Source: an uncultured Clostridia bacterium (GTDB lineage Bacteria; Bacillota; Clostridia; Christensenellales; Borkfalkiaceae). Taken from it: a stretch of 64,000 bases of DNA. The notes under the pieces are model-generated. The model was not told the origin of the DNA. It was given only the letters and a program-made list of their open reading frames with translations, and did no database searches. Positions 1 to 8,937 of this stretch are shown here, in pieces (position 1 is the first letter of the stretch; the number at the start of each line of letters is the position of its first letter). The position numbers were made by a program, and so were the translations under genes. The DNA is taken from positions 4,350 to 68,349 of the forward strand of contig CAKQSB010000010.1 of NCBI GenBank assembly GCA_934271735.1, given 5' to 3'.

Positions 1-261
1 TGGATGAAGAACGGTTATACGAGCATCGACATAATCGTCATGGATAAAGAAGGCGAGGGAGAGGGAGTAAGAGCAAGCAAAAACACCCAAATCGAAGGCG
101 TCGACAACGGAACAAACGAGGCAGTTCAGACCGTAAACGTTGTTCTTACCGAAGAGATGAAAACGAAGGGATTATCGATGATCCTTTACTGGGATAAAGT
201 CGGCTTCATAGCCGGTAGCAATCCCGACGGAATAAGACTTCAGATCGTAGCTAAAAAATAA
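1..261 (+). CDS. C-terminal end of an unidentified protein (5' truncated by window edge)
   Basis: The reading frame is open from base 1 and ends in TAA at 259-261, so this is the last 86 or so codons of a gene that starts outside the window. The visible part is hydrophilic with alternating polar and beta-prone stretches and no membrane segment. The first ATG at base 4 has no visible ribosome binding site and is probably internal. It lies upstream of two sugar ABC permease genes in the same direction and may be part of the same transcript. I do not recognise the family. Confidence 0.55.
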   Translation, partial: WMKNGYTSIDIIVMDKEGEGEGVRASKNTQIEGVDNGTNEAVQTVNVVLTEEMKTKGLSMILYWDKVGFIAGSNPDGIRLQIVAKK

Positions 262-297
262 AACCTTAAAACACAACAATTAAACACTGCATTTACG

Positions 298-329
298 GCG
301 TTGAGCGAACTGAAAAGTGCGCTCAACGC
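298..329 (+). promoter_or_regulatory. Intercistronic hairpin between the first partial gene and the ABC permease
   Basis: GCGTTGAGCG (298-307) pairs perfectly with CGCTCAACGC (320-329) around a 12-nt loop. No T-run follows, so it is not a standard intrinsic terminator. Hairpins in such positions often stabilise the upstream part of a polycistronic mRNA or attenuate the downstream part; that role is inferred. Confidence 0.5.
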
Positions 330-376
330 TTCGGCAGTTTAAACTTACAAATCTAAACAACAAAAGGCGGCAATAT

Positions 377-1327
377 ATGGTGCAACAGGATAAAGAAAGA
401 AAAAAAAGGAAGATTATGGACGGGCTGTTTTACGCCTCGTTCATGATCATTCCGCTCACTGCCTTTCTTGTCTTTTACTTATACGTCAATATCGACTCGT
501 TCATAATGGCGTTTCAGAAACCCAACGACGCGGGCGACGGGCTTAAATTCGCGGCGTTCGAGAACTTTATATGGGTGTTCAAAGAACTCAAAAACCCCGA
601 CCCGAATAACCCTTCGGACAACCTCGGCTTAGCGTTTATAAACACGTTCAAATCATTCGGAATTTCGATAGTTATGTTCCCGATAGGGCTTTTGGTATCT
701 TATTTTATATACAAAAAGATTACGGGCTACAGACTTTTCAGGATATTCTTCTATCTCCCGACGATAGTTTCGGGCGTTGTCGTGAGTTACTTTTTCATCG
801 AATTCGTAGGATCCGATTTCTTCATTTCGTTCCTTACGAAGCTGTTCAACATACCTTATCAGATGAAAGACCCGCTCGTTGACAGCGATTACGCCAACAA
901 AATGGTATTCCTCAATATGATATGGCTGGGCTTCCCGGGGAGTCTTATCATCTGGGGCGGAACGTTCTCGAGAATACCCGATTCCATTATAGAATCTGCT
1001 AAGCTCGACGGCGTGAACTGGGTGCAGGAAATGTTTATAATCATCCTCCCCCTGGTTTGGCCGACGTTCGTGCTTATGATAACCCTTCAGCTTGCGAACG
1101 TTTTCGGAGCGACGGGCGCGGTGTTCCTCTTAACGCAAGGCGCTTTCGGCACGCAGACCATTTCCAACTGGATGTATATGCAGGTTTTAAACACCTCTAA
1201 CCCGCTTAAATCGAACAACCTTTACAGAACTTCGGCAATGGCGATGATGCTTACTACGGTTTCCTGCCTTATCGCGGTTCTTGTCCGCAAGTTCCTTGCC
1301 TCGAAGATAGAAGAAACGACTTATTAA
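377..1327 (+). CDS. Carbohydrate ABC transporter permease (MalF/UgpA-like)
   Basis: Inner-membrane permease subunit of a sugar-type ABC importer. About six hydrophobic segments are visible, preceded by a basic N-terminus. The cytoplasmic EAA loop starts near residue 206 with ESAKLDGVNW followed by a LP motif; this is the contact site for the ATPase. I chose the ATG at 377 (MVQQDKERKK, 316 aa) over an in-frame GTG at 317 because an AAGGCGG-like site precedes the ATG and the GTG falls inside a hairpin. It is followed 10 bp later by the partner permease and, two genes on, by the binding protein. No ATPase gene is in the window, so a shared MsmK-type ATPase encoded elsewhere is likely. The substrate cannot be read from sequence. 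Confidence 0.88.
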   Translation: MVQQDKERKKRKIMDGLFYASFMIIPLTAFLVFYLYVNIDSFIMAFQKPNDAGDGLKFAAFENFIWVFKELKNPDPNNPSDNLGLAFINTFKSFGISIVMFPIGLLVSYFIYKKITGYRLFRIFFYLPTIVSGVVVSYFFIEFVGSDFFISFLTKLFNIPYQMKDPLVDSDYANKMVFLNMIWLGFPGSLIIWGGTFSRIPDSIIESAKLDGVNWVQEMFIIILPLVWPTFVLMITLQLANVFGATGAVFLLTQGAFGTQTISNWMYMQVLNTSNPLKSNNLYRTSAMAMMLTTVSCLIAVLVRKFLASKIEETTY

Positions 1328-1337
1328 GGAGAGAATT

Positions 1338-2237
1338 ATGAAAACATACGAATTTGAAAAAAAGTCTCTCCTCGATAAATTAAAGAGGTTTTTCGGCAAA
1401 AGATCGGTTTCGGAAAGAATAGTTTACACGCTCGTGTTCATTATTTTCTGCGCTTTCGCGTTCTCATATCTGTATATGATTTTCTGGTGCTTTATATCGG
1501 GAATGAGAACGAACGACGCGGTTTCATCGAATGCGTTCGGCTTCGACGAGTTTATGCCGAGAAACTATATCGACGTTTTCTCGATGTTAAACGTAAACGA
1601 ACATAACTTTTTGCAGATGTTCTTAAACTCGATGTACTTCTGCTTTTTAGGTCCCTTCCTCAACATAACGGTAACCTCGATGATGTCGTACGTGACAGCA
1701 AAATACAAGTTTTTCGGCTCGAAAGCCGTGTATTTCGTCGTTCTCGTCGTTATAACCCTTCCGCTTTACGGAACGGGCACGGCAATGTATAAGCTTTTAT
1801 ACAGGCTCAAATTTCTCAATTCGAGAATGATGATTTTCACGTCGCTCAACGGATTTTCGATTTACTATATGTATTTCTTCGCGTTCTGGCAAGGCGTTTC
1901 AAAAAGCTATGCCGAAGCGGCGGAAATCGACGGCGCGAACAAATGGCAGATTTATTTTAAGATATATCTTCCCCAAGCCGCGGCGATGTTCGGTTCGCTT
2001 TTCCTTCTTTTGTGGATAACCGAATGGAACTCTTACGCGACCGCGCTCATATATCTTCCGAAGCTCCCAACCTTAGCCGTAGGAATTTACAGTTTCAAAA
2101 CGAGTATGACTTACGAATCGAGAATGGATATTCTGTACGCGGCGTGTTTCTTATCTTTAATTCCTCCGCTGGTACTGTTCGTCTGCTGCAACAACGCGCT
2201 TATGAACAACGTGTCACTGGGCGGACTTAAAGAGTAA
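1338..2237 (+). CDS. Carbohydrate ABC transporter permease (MalG/UgpE-like)
   Basis: Second permease subunit, 299 aa, with six predicted membrane segments. The EAA loop around residue 193 reads EAAEIDGANKWQIYFKIYLP, the classic form for MalG-type permeases. A strong AGGAGA site precedes the ATG, and the 10-bp gap from the first permease indicates translational coupling. Together with the upstream permease and the binding protein at 4106 it makes a complete importer apart from the ATPase. Confidence 0.9.
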   Translation: MKTYEFEKKSLLDKLKRFFGKRSVSERIVYTLVFIIFCAFAFSYLYMIFWCFISGMRTNDAVSSNAFGFDEFMPRNYIDVFSMLNVNEHNFLQMFLNSMYFCFLGPFLNITVTSMMSYVTAKYKFFGSKAVYFVVLVVITLPLYGTGTAMYKLLYRLKFLNSRMMIFTSLNGFSIYYMYFFAFWQGVSKSYAEAAEIDGANKWQIYFKIYLPQAAAMFGSLFLLLWITEWNSYATALIYLPKLPTLAVGIYSFKTSMTYESRMDILYAACFLSLIPPLVLFVCCNNALMNNVSLGGLKE

Positions 2238-2272
2238 TCTTTTGAAACGAACCGAAAATATAAAAGGACAAA

Positions 2273-4039
2273 ATGATGAAAGATAAATTAAAGAAAATGT
2301 TATGCGTTTTAACCGCGGCTTCGTTTATAGCCGCGCTTAGCTCCTGCGGAAACAACAAATCGAACTCTTCTTCAACAGGCGAGCCGATTTCCGCAAGCGA
2401 AACTGTGAAAGAAAGCGAAACAGACAGCCCCTCGCAATCCGAAAGCGTTTCGGAAAGCGTTTCGGAAAGCGAACCCGAAAGCAATTCGGAAAGTACTTCG
2501 GAAAGTACTTCGGAAAGCTCGTCTGAAAGCGAAAAACCCGCGCCCGAGCTTAAAATAACCTCTCCGGAGGGCGTTGTTTATCCTTATCTCGATATCGTTA
2601 AGAATTATCTCGAATCGGATAAAGGCGTCGAAGAGTTTTACGAAAAAGTAGGCAATGCGTACGCGCCCGTAGCCGTGGAATGGAAAAACACTTACGAAAA
2701 CGTTCAGAGCGTTAAAGTGGAATATTCGGTAAACGAAGATATGACGGACGCGGAAGAAACCGAACTCGAAGGATATAAAACAAAACTCAACTTATACAAC
2801 CTTTTAAAGGGAACGAAATATTACGTACGCGTTACCGCAAAGCTCGCGGGCGGCGAGGAAAAAACCGCTTTATCGAGCTTCGAAACGACCGATCTCGGCG
2901 CAAGATTTATGAAAATCGACGGTATTTTCAACGTCCGCGACTTAGGAGGATATAAAACGGCAAGCGGAGAAACCACTTTGCAGAATATGTTCTTCCGCGG
3001 CGGCGCGTTATCGCCCGAATCTCACGGCTGGTACGATTACGTCAAGCTTTCGGACAGCGGCAAAAAATATATGAGCGAAAAGCTCGGAATTAAAACCGAT
3101 TTCGATTTAAGAACGGCTCCCGAAAACCTCAACCTTACCGCAAGCCCGATTCCGGGCGCAAACCTCGAATATTACGGCGTCGGCGGATACTTATCCGCGT
3201 TCACCGAAACCGCCGCATACAGAAAGGTTTTCTCCGCTCTTTCGGACAAGACGAAATACCCCGTATATCTTCACTGCACGGGCGGCGCGGACAGAACGGG
3301 AACGATAAGCTTTATCGTAAACGCGCTTTTGGGCGTTGACGAAAGAACGCTTATTCAGGACTACGAACTTACTTCGTTCTCCATTTACGAGCTGAGAAAT
3401 TACAACGGCACGACCTATCAGTTCAAGGATTTCGTGGAAAAACTTAAAACTTACGAGGGCGACACCTTGCAGCAAAAAACAGAAAACTATCTGCTTTCGA
3501 TAGGCGTTACCGAAACGGAAATTTACAATATCAAAGCGATAATGCTCGGAAAAGAGACTAAAACGGATACTACCGAGGAAAACAAAATAACTCTCGATTC
3601 GACCTCGAAAAGAGCGGACGGCGAAACGGTTATCGGATATAACGGTACGATCGCTTCCGTAAAAATCGATTCGGCTACCGATGACGGAAACGGCGGAACG
3701 TACTTTATGATAGGCAGTTACGGGGTTTATTTTCGCGGAGGCTTATTCAGATACGCAGTCTTAAAAAACGGGGCTTACGGCGAATACAAAGATTCGACCA
3801 ATACCAGAATCAATCTTGACGAATACCCCCGCGCAAGCTTTAACGCAGGCGTTAAATTAGGCGTAAGCGTTAAAACAAAGGACGACAACACCGTAACGAT
3901 CTCAATCTACATAAACGATAAGCTGCTCGGCGAGCACGACTTACCCCGCATCGAAAACGAGATAAACGGTGACGAAGCCAAATTCTCGGTAGAAATCACG
4001 AGCCACGTAATAAACTTAATAATAAACGGCGGGCTATAA
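2273..4039 (+). CDS. Secreted lipoprotein with PTP-like phosphatase domain (Y_phosphatase3 type)
   Basis: 588 aa. A lipoprotein signal peptide ends at Cys25 (LSSC lipobox), followed by a Ser/Glu-rich spacer to about residue 88, a fibronectin-III-like domain (about 90-205), and a cysteine phosphatase domain (about 210-430). The domain has the family's FNVRDLGG entry motif, a DLRTAPE segment, and the P-loop HCTGGADRTG with nucleophile Cys335 and Arg341. The C-terminal 145 residues form a beta-rich module with an IGSYGVYF signature that recurs twice in the 834-aa protein at 14372. The domain family acts on phosphotyrosine, phospholipid or small phosphoesters; an extracytoplasmic location next to a sugar importer suggests phosphorylated glycans or nutrients, which is inference. 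RBS AAAGGA precedes tandem ATGs, and a start at 2276 is equally possible. Confidence 0.82.
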   Translation: MMKDKLKKMLCVLTAASFIAALSSCGNNKSNSSSTGEPISASETVKESETDSPSQSESVSESVSESEPESNSESTSESTSESSSESEKPAPELKITSPEGVVYPYLDIVKNYLESDKGVEEFYEKVGNAYAPVAVEWKNTYENVQSVKVEYSVNEDMTDAEETELEGYKTKLNLYNLLKGTKYYVRVTAKLAGGEEKTALSSFETTDLGARFMKIDGIFNVRDLGGYKTASGETTLQNMFFRGGALSPESHGWYDYVKLSDSGKKYMSEKLGIKTDFDLRTAPENLNLTASPIPGANLEYYGVGGYLSAFTETAAYRKVFSALSDKTKYPVYLHCTGGADRTGTISFIVNALLGVDERTLIQDYELTSFSIYELRNYNGTTYQFKDFVEKLKTYEGDTLQQKTENYLLSIGVTETEIYNIKAIMLGKETKTDTTEENKITLDSTSKRADGETVIGYNGTIASVKIDSATDDGNGGTYFMIGSYGVYFRGGLFRYAVLKNGAYGEYKDSTNTRINLDEYPRASFNAGVKLGVSVKTKDDNTVTISIYINDKLLGEHDLPRIENEINGDEAKFSVEITSHVINLIINGGL

Positions 4040-4049
4040 GTCGATTAAA
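4035..4049 (+). repeat. Dispersed 14-bp motif, copy 1
   Basis: TATAAGTCGATTAAA in the forward orientation. The stop codon of the phosphatase gene (TAA, 4037-4039) lies inside it. It is preceded by GGGC and followed by CGCGATTTTT. Confidence 0.8.
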
Positions 4050-4105
4050 CGCGATTTTTACCCACGATAAAATAAATTCAAACAAAGAACCAAAGGAGTA
4101 AAATT

Positions 4106-5626
4106 ATGAAAAAAATCAAAAAGGCAATCACACTTCTCGCCGCGCTTATTATGAGCGTTTCGGCATTCGCCGCTTGCGGCGGAGGCGGCGGAAACAGCAC
4201 CGGCAACACCGACAGCGCAAATCAGGGCAACCCCAACGAAGTTCAGATTTATTACTGGAATTCGGGATATAAGCTCGAATTTATGAAGAAAATCGTTGCC
4301 GATTTCAACGCTTCACAGTCTTCTTACACAGCTAAACTCGACTCGGATCAGAACGCAAGCACGATAATAAGGAGTCTCGATTTAGGTCAGGCGAACACTT
4401 ACGACCTTTATTTCACGATGCTCAACACCAACCAGTACAACAAGCGCTTCATTAAGCTCGACGACGTTTTAGACAGCAAAGCCGACGGCGAAAACGTCAC
4501 GATAAGAGAAAAATATTACGATTATCTTTTGAACGGCGTTAAAAACACGGACGGCACAACCAACTTCCTCACCTACGGAAACGGCTGGTGTTCGATCGTT
4601 TACGACGCGGACGTTATCGACGGCGTTAAATACAAAGTCCCCAACACCACCGACGAACTCGAAACGCTCGTAACCGCGCTTGAAGGCGACGACAAAAAAG
4701 CGTGGCTTTTCTACAACGACCGCTACAACAACGGATATCTTAACTACGCGCTTTTCGGCTGGGAAGCTCAGTACGACGGAATCGATTACTACAACAACAA
4801 TATGCTCGCTTTGAAAGACGCGAACGGAAATTCGCCCTCCAAGGAAGTTTTCCTCGCCAAAGACGGCAGATACGAAGCTTTGAAAGTTTTCGAAAAAGTT
4901 ATAACTCCAACCAACTCACATAGCGACTGCACAAGCACAAACTTCACAAAAGTTCAGACTCAGTACCTCAAAGGCGAAGCCGTTCTCACGATAAACGGCA
5001 GCTGGCTTATGAACGAATCGACGGGAACGAAAGACAATTTCGTTATGATGAAACTCCCCGTTATAAGCTCTATCGTAAACAAACTCGAAGATAAAACCAT
5101 GAGCGACGCAACCCTTTCCGAGATCGTTGCGGAAGTGGACGAAGGAAAGGAATCGAGCGAACTCTGCTCTGCCGCCGATTTTGCCAGAATAAAGGAAGCG
5201 CGCAACGTTATGTATAACAACGCGGCTGAACAGTACGTTTTCATTCCCGAATACTCCAACGCCATTGACGGCGCGAAAGCTTTCCTTAAATACTTCTATT
5301 CCGACAAGGGAACGAAGACGTTTATGGAAACGGTTAAACTTCCCTCCGCGGTTAAACTTGCGGACGAAAGCGTATTCGATACGACCAAACTCTCTGCGTG
5401 GGAAAAAGCTCAGTTCAACTTCTCCAAAGACCTTACGGCGGTTACGAACACTATGACGAAATCTCCCGTGTTCACGAACGCCAGCACCACTCAGCTTGCA
5501 AACCTCTTCTATTGTCAGGCGCTCATCGCTTCCAACCCGAACGATTACAAGGGCGCGGACGATCTTTGGAAGCAGCTCACCGGCACTATAAATAAAAACT
5601 GGGACGACTGGAGTAAAAATGCGTAA
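4106..5626 (+). CDS. Extracellular solute-binding lipoprotein of the sugar ABC importer
   Basis: 506 aa. A signal peptide with a lipobox-like FAAC ends before a Gly/Ser linker and a mature domain that opens with VQIYYWNSGY, the usual start of family 1 binding proteins. GSWLMNES in the middle resembles the conserved G.W segment of these proteins. It would sit on the outer face of the membrane and deliver substrate to the permeases at 377 and 1338. A strong AAAGGAG site precedes the ATG. Its 3' end overlaps the next gene by 8 bp (ATGCGTAA), a sign of coupled translation. An unusual number of Asn and Tyr residues in the ligand domain fits oligosaccharide binding, but the substrate is unknown. 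Confidence 0.88.
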   Translation: MKKIKKAITLLAALIMSVSAFAACGGGGGNSTGNTDSANQGNPNEVQIYYWNSGYKLEFMKKIVADFNASQSSYTAKLDSDQNASTIIRSLDLGQANTYDLYFTMLNTNQYNKRFIKLDDVLDSKADGENVTIREKYYDYLLNGVKNTDGTTNFLTYGNGWCSIVYDADVIDGVKYKVPNTTDELETLVTALEGDDKKAWLFYNDRYNNGYLNYALFGWEAQYDGIDYYNNNMLALKDANGNSPSKEVFLAKDGRYEALKVFEKVITPTNSHSDCTSTNFTKVQTQYLKGEAVLTINGSWLMNESTGTKDNFVMMKLPVISSIVNKLEDKTMSDATLSEIVAEVDEGKESSELCSAADFARIKEARNVMYNNAAEQYVFIPEYSNAIDGAKAFLKYFYSDKGTKTFMETVKLPSAVKLADESVFDTTKLSAWEKAQFNFSKDLTAVTNTMTKSPVFTNASTTQLANLFYCQALIASNPNDYKGADDLWKQLTGTINKNWDDWSKNA

Positions 5627-7346
5627 AAATAAAATTAAAATTATAGCGGCAGCGGCGGTACTTTCTATCGCCGCGGGCGCGGGAATAAGCGCGGTAAGAG
5701 AAAACGTTATCGTTGCCGACGCCGGTTCTTCGAAAGTGTATGTGGTTTCCGAAGCTTCCGTAACGCAAACCGGCATAAGCGCGGGCACGTTCTTCATTAC
5801 CGGCGACGTCACGGCAAAGGACGGCAAAGCCGTTTTCGGAAGCGACGCGGGTTTTTCCTCGCTTTTCGCCAAAGCAAAGATAAGAAATCTCAAAGATTAC
5901 GGCGTTTCCGAGCTTTTCACGGCAAGCCTTAAACTCAACATTAAAAACATAACCGAAAGCGGAAAGTTTTCGGTTTGCTTCGGCTTGAAAAACGTTAAGG
6001 ATTATATAGGCGCGGCCAACTCGTTCGATATCGAATTTACCTATAACAACGGCATTTACGTCGGCGTGAATTATTACGACGAAAACGGAAATCAGTCCGC
6101 CGTTTACAAAAAACAGAAATTCGGCGCGCTTGCGCTCGGCAAAGACATAACGCTCGATATCGTCGCCACGACAGACAACAAACTCACCGTTAAAATCAAC
6201 GGAGACGCTTATGTTTCGAACCGCTCCGTTGCCGACCTTTCGGGTTACGTTTCGTTCTGCTCGGAAGGCAAAAACAACGTAGTTCTCTCGGACGCGGAAG
6301 TTATAAGTTATAAATACGACGCGCCCGAAACAATCGATTACACGGAAACGTTCGAGAACGGCTACAACGCCAACGTATTCGCCTCGCAGAGCAAAGCTTC
6401 GCCGATGAATCCTTCTTCCCTTTCGGTCGAGGACGGCAAGCTCGTGTTCAGAAACACCGCGGGAGCTTATTTCACCACGAGATATCAGTATTCCAACTTC
6501 GAGCTTACTTTCGACATTTCCGATCTTTATAACGAAGCTGAATTTAACGAAATCGGCGAACCGACAAAACTTATAAGCAACTGGTTCGGAATCGCGTTCG
6601 GCGTGGATTCGATCGACCTTTCGGCAGACGCGACCGTACCTCAGACGAGCTGGCTTCAGTTCGAGGGCGTGCCGATTTACTCCACGCCGCCTTACGGCGA
6701 AGACCACACCAAACCGTGGGAAAACCCCAGATACGTAACCTGGGAAAACGGCAACGCGAGAGACATTAAGCCGATGTACGGCGCGAACGGAAAGTCTTTC
6801 AGTCTCTGGAATAAACACGACGTAAACGGCAACACGGTGAACGTTAAATTCACGATGAACGACGGTCTTATCGAGCTTTATTACCGCATAGACGGCGACG
6901 AGGATTGGGGCACGCCTTACTACTCCTACGATCTCGGCGCGGTGCGCACGGGATATGTCAGAATATTCACCTGGGGCGATACCGCTCTTAACCCGAAAGG
7001 GCTTGCGTATCAGTCCGTGGCGAACTTCAAAATCGACAATTTCAGCATTAGAAACACCGATAACGACGCAGCGAAAAAATATGCCGAAACCCCGGGTTAC
7101 AAGAGCAATATAAGAGACAAAACCCCCGATTTCGATTACACGACCGAGCCCGATAAAAACGATCTTTTGAGCGAAAAGATTAAAAACGGCTCAATCAACC
7201 CGAGCGGCTCGAACAAGCCTTCCGATACGCCCGTAAAAGGCGGTTGCAACTCTTCTTTAACCGCAGGTTTAAGCGCGGGCGCGGCAATGCTCGCTCTTCT
7301 CCCCGCCGGAATTATCCTTTTAAGGAGGAAAAAAGATGAAGAATAA
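5619..7346 (+). CDS. Exported beta-rich surface protein with KGGC-type C-terminal anchor
   Basis: 575 aa. An N-terminal signal peptide (IIAAAAVLSIAAGAGISA) is followed by two jelly-roll/LamG-like halves (about 60-240 and 245-490) rich in aromatic and Asn residues. A polar linker leads to VKGGCNSSL, a hydrophobic segment of about 22 residues and RRKKDEE at the very end. That tail has the layout of a sorting or retention signal (short motif, membrane segment, basic end) without LPXTG, and related tails occur at 16876 and 36253. The start overlaps the binding-protein stop and the end overlaps the next start by 11 bp. A carbohydrate-binding role is likely from context, not proven. Confidence 0.7.
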   Translation: MRKNKIKIIAAAAVLSIAAGAGISAVRENVIVADAGSSKVYVVSEASVTQTGISAGTFFITGDVTAKDGKAVFGSDAGFSSLFAKAKIRNLKDYGVSELFTASLKLNIKNITESGKFSVCFGLKNVKDYIGAANSFDIEFTYNNGIYVGVNYYDENGNQSAVYKKQKFGALALGKDITLDIVATTDNKLTVKINGDAYVSNRSVADLSGYVSFCSEGKNNVVLSDAEVISYKYDAPETIDYTETFENGYNANVFASQSKASPMNPSSLSVEDGKLVFRNTAGAYFTTRYQYSNFELTFDISDLYNEAEFNEIGEPTKLISNWFGIAFGVDSIDLSADATVPQTSWLQFEGVPIYSTPPYGEDHTKPWENPRYVTWENGNARDIKPMYGANGKSFSLWNKHDVNGNTVNVKFTMNDGLIELYYRIDGDEDWGTPYYSYDLGAVRTGYVRIFTWGDTALNPKGLAYQSVANFKIDNFSIRNTDNDAAKKYAETPGYKSNIRDKTPDFDYTTEPDKNDLLSEKIKNGSINPSGSNKPSDTPVKGGCNSSLTAGLSAGAAMLALLPAGIILLRRKKDEE

Positions 7347-8910
7347 AAAACTTTTAGCCCTTGCGCTTGCGGGGTTCACAGCCTTCGCCTGCGCTTCGTG
7401 CAGCGGCGGCAACGGAAATTCGGGAAACGGCGGCGGTTCGTCGAACAGCGAATCGAAAGGCTCTTTAGCGCTTTATAGAGACGGCATGAGCTACACTGAG
7501 AGCGACACTATCGCCGAAAACGAGGTTTACGCTCTTTATTACGACATTATGGGCGGAAGCAACGTTATGCCTATCGGCGGATTTTACGCGCCTTACGCTT
7601 CGGGCGGAAGCGTTGAAGGAAACCCCTCGCCGGACTTTCTGACCGATTATTACTACAAAGTTTTAAGCGATGCCGGCATCAATATGTTCGCTTACTCTGT
7701 CGACAGACACTCTTACGGTTCTGAAAACGCGAACGTTCACAAATCCCTCGACCTTTGCGAAAAATATAACATCGGATATTTCGTGGACAGCTACTGGGTT
7801 ATGAATCAGCTCGGCTCGCACACCGAGGATTATCCCCTCGAGGATATGACGCTCGGCACGGCTCAGGGACAAAAAATTCTTGAAAACATCATCGGCGAAC
7901 TTTCAAAAAACGGAACGAGGAAAAGCTTTTTGGGGCTTCATTCTTACGACGAACCGTTCACCGCTCAGCTTGATAATATCGGCGTGTTGTCGGACGCGTT
8001 CTATTCGGCTTCCGGCACGGAAGGTCTCGATATGTATCTGAACGCGCGCGGCTACTGGGCAGGAGAGGACAACTTCTGGGGATATTCGAGCCCGATGGAA
8101 TTCGACGAATACATTAACATGATATTCGAGGTCGTAAAGCCCAGAATGCTTTCCGCAACTCAGTATCCGTATATCTCCGCCGAAACTTCGGAAGACGTTT
8201 TGACTTCGCTTATGTATAACATTCTCGCGCAGTACAGGTCGTACGCCAAGAAATACAAAGTGCCGTTCTGGAGAATGCTTCAGGCGGGCGGACAATGGAA
8301 CGACGAAATGCAGTGGATCGAATCGAAAGACCCGTACCCATCCGAGGGCGAGCTTTTGTACGACGTGAATATGGCTCTTTGCTACGGTGCGAAAGCTATT
8401 CAGTACTTCCCGCTTATTCAGCCTTTCCACTTCTCTTACGCGACGGGCGGAACTTACGATTTCACCAACCGTAACGGACTTATCGGAGCGGACGGAAACC
8501 TTACCCGTTGGTATTACTACGCTAAACGCGCAAACACGCAGATTCAGGCAGTCGACGAATATCTTATGCACTCCTCGTCCGAGAAAATTCTCGTTCACGG
8601 AGATAAAGCGATAAATGCAATCATAACCAAAGGTCAACCCACCGAGGACATTGTAGTTGCGGGGGATTATCGTCAGCTTAAATCGGTTTCGGGCGACGAC
8701 TCTATCGTAGGTTGTTTCAATTACAAAGGAAAAACCGCGCTTTACGTGGTGAATTACAGCAGAACGGCAAAAGCGAACGTAACCCTTTCTTTCGATAAAA
8801 GCGATTACAGATACACCGTAATTCAGAGAGGCGAAACGGCGGACGTCGTCGGCGGACAAATTCCGCTCACGCTCGACGCAGGCGAAGGCGCGCTTATCGT
8901 TCTTGCCTGA
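7336..8910 (+). CDS. Lipoprotein with glycoside-hydrolase-like TIM-barrel
   Basis: 524 aa. The lipoprotein signal peptide ends at a CASC lipobox and is followed by a Gly/Asn/Ser linker. The body alternates helices and strands in a barrel pattern, with segments such as LGLHSYDEPF, which resembles the acidic active-site strand of GH5/GH42/DUF4434-like barrels, and QAGGQWNDEMQW. A small beta-sandwich with a C-terminal GEGALIVL-type end (about 430-524) is typical for barrel enzymes acting on glycans. Asp/Glu of the DEP motif is the best catalytic candidate. The AGGAGG site lies within the 3' end of the previous gene. The exact GH family is not recognised. Confidence 0.62.
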   Translation: MKNKKLLALALAGFTAFACASCSGGNGNSGNGGGSSNSESKGSLALYRDGMSYTESDTIAENEVYALYYDIMGGSNVMPIGGFYAPYASGGSVEGNPSPDFLTDYYYKVLSDAGINMFAYSVDRHSYGSENANVHKSLDLCEKYNIGYFVDSYWVMNQLGSHTEDYPLEDMTLGTAQGQKILENIIGELSKNGTRKSFLGLHSYDEPFTAQLDNIGVLSDAFYSASGTEGLDMYLNARGYWAGEDNFWGYSSPMEFDEYINMIFEVVKPRMLSATQYPYISAETSEDVLTSLMYNILAQYRSYAKKYKVPFWRMLQAGGQWNDEMQWIESKDPYPSEGELLYDVNMALCYGAKAIQYFPLIQPFHFSYATGGTYDFTNRNGLIGADGNLTRWYYYAKRANTQIQAVDEYLMHSSSEKILVHGDKAINAIITKGQPTEDIVVAGDYRQLKSVSGDDSIVGCFNYKGKTALYVVNYSRTAKANVTLSFDKSDYRYTVIQRGETADVVGGQIPLTLDAGEGALIVLA

Positions 8911-8937
8911 TAAACGGATCCGTCGCAATAGAATTTT

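Noticed and set aside
5586..6818. 410-codon minus-strand frame opposite the anchored surface protein
   Set aside because: Antisense shadow; Arg/Val/Phe-rich and spanning two real genes with signal peptide and binding-protein features.
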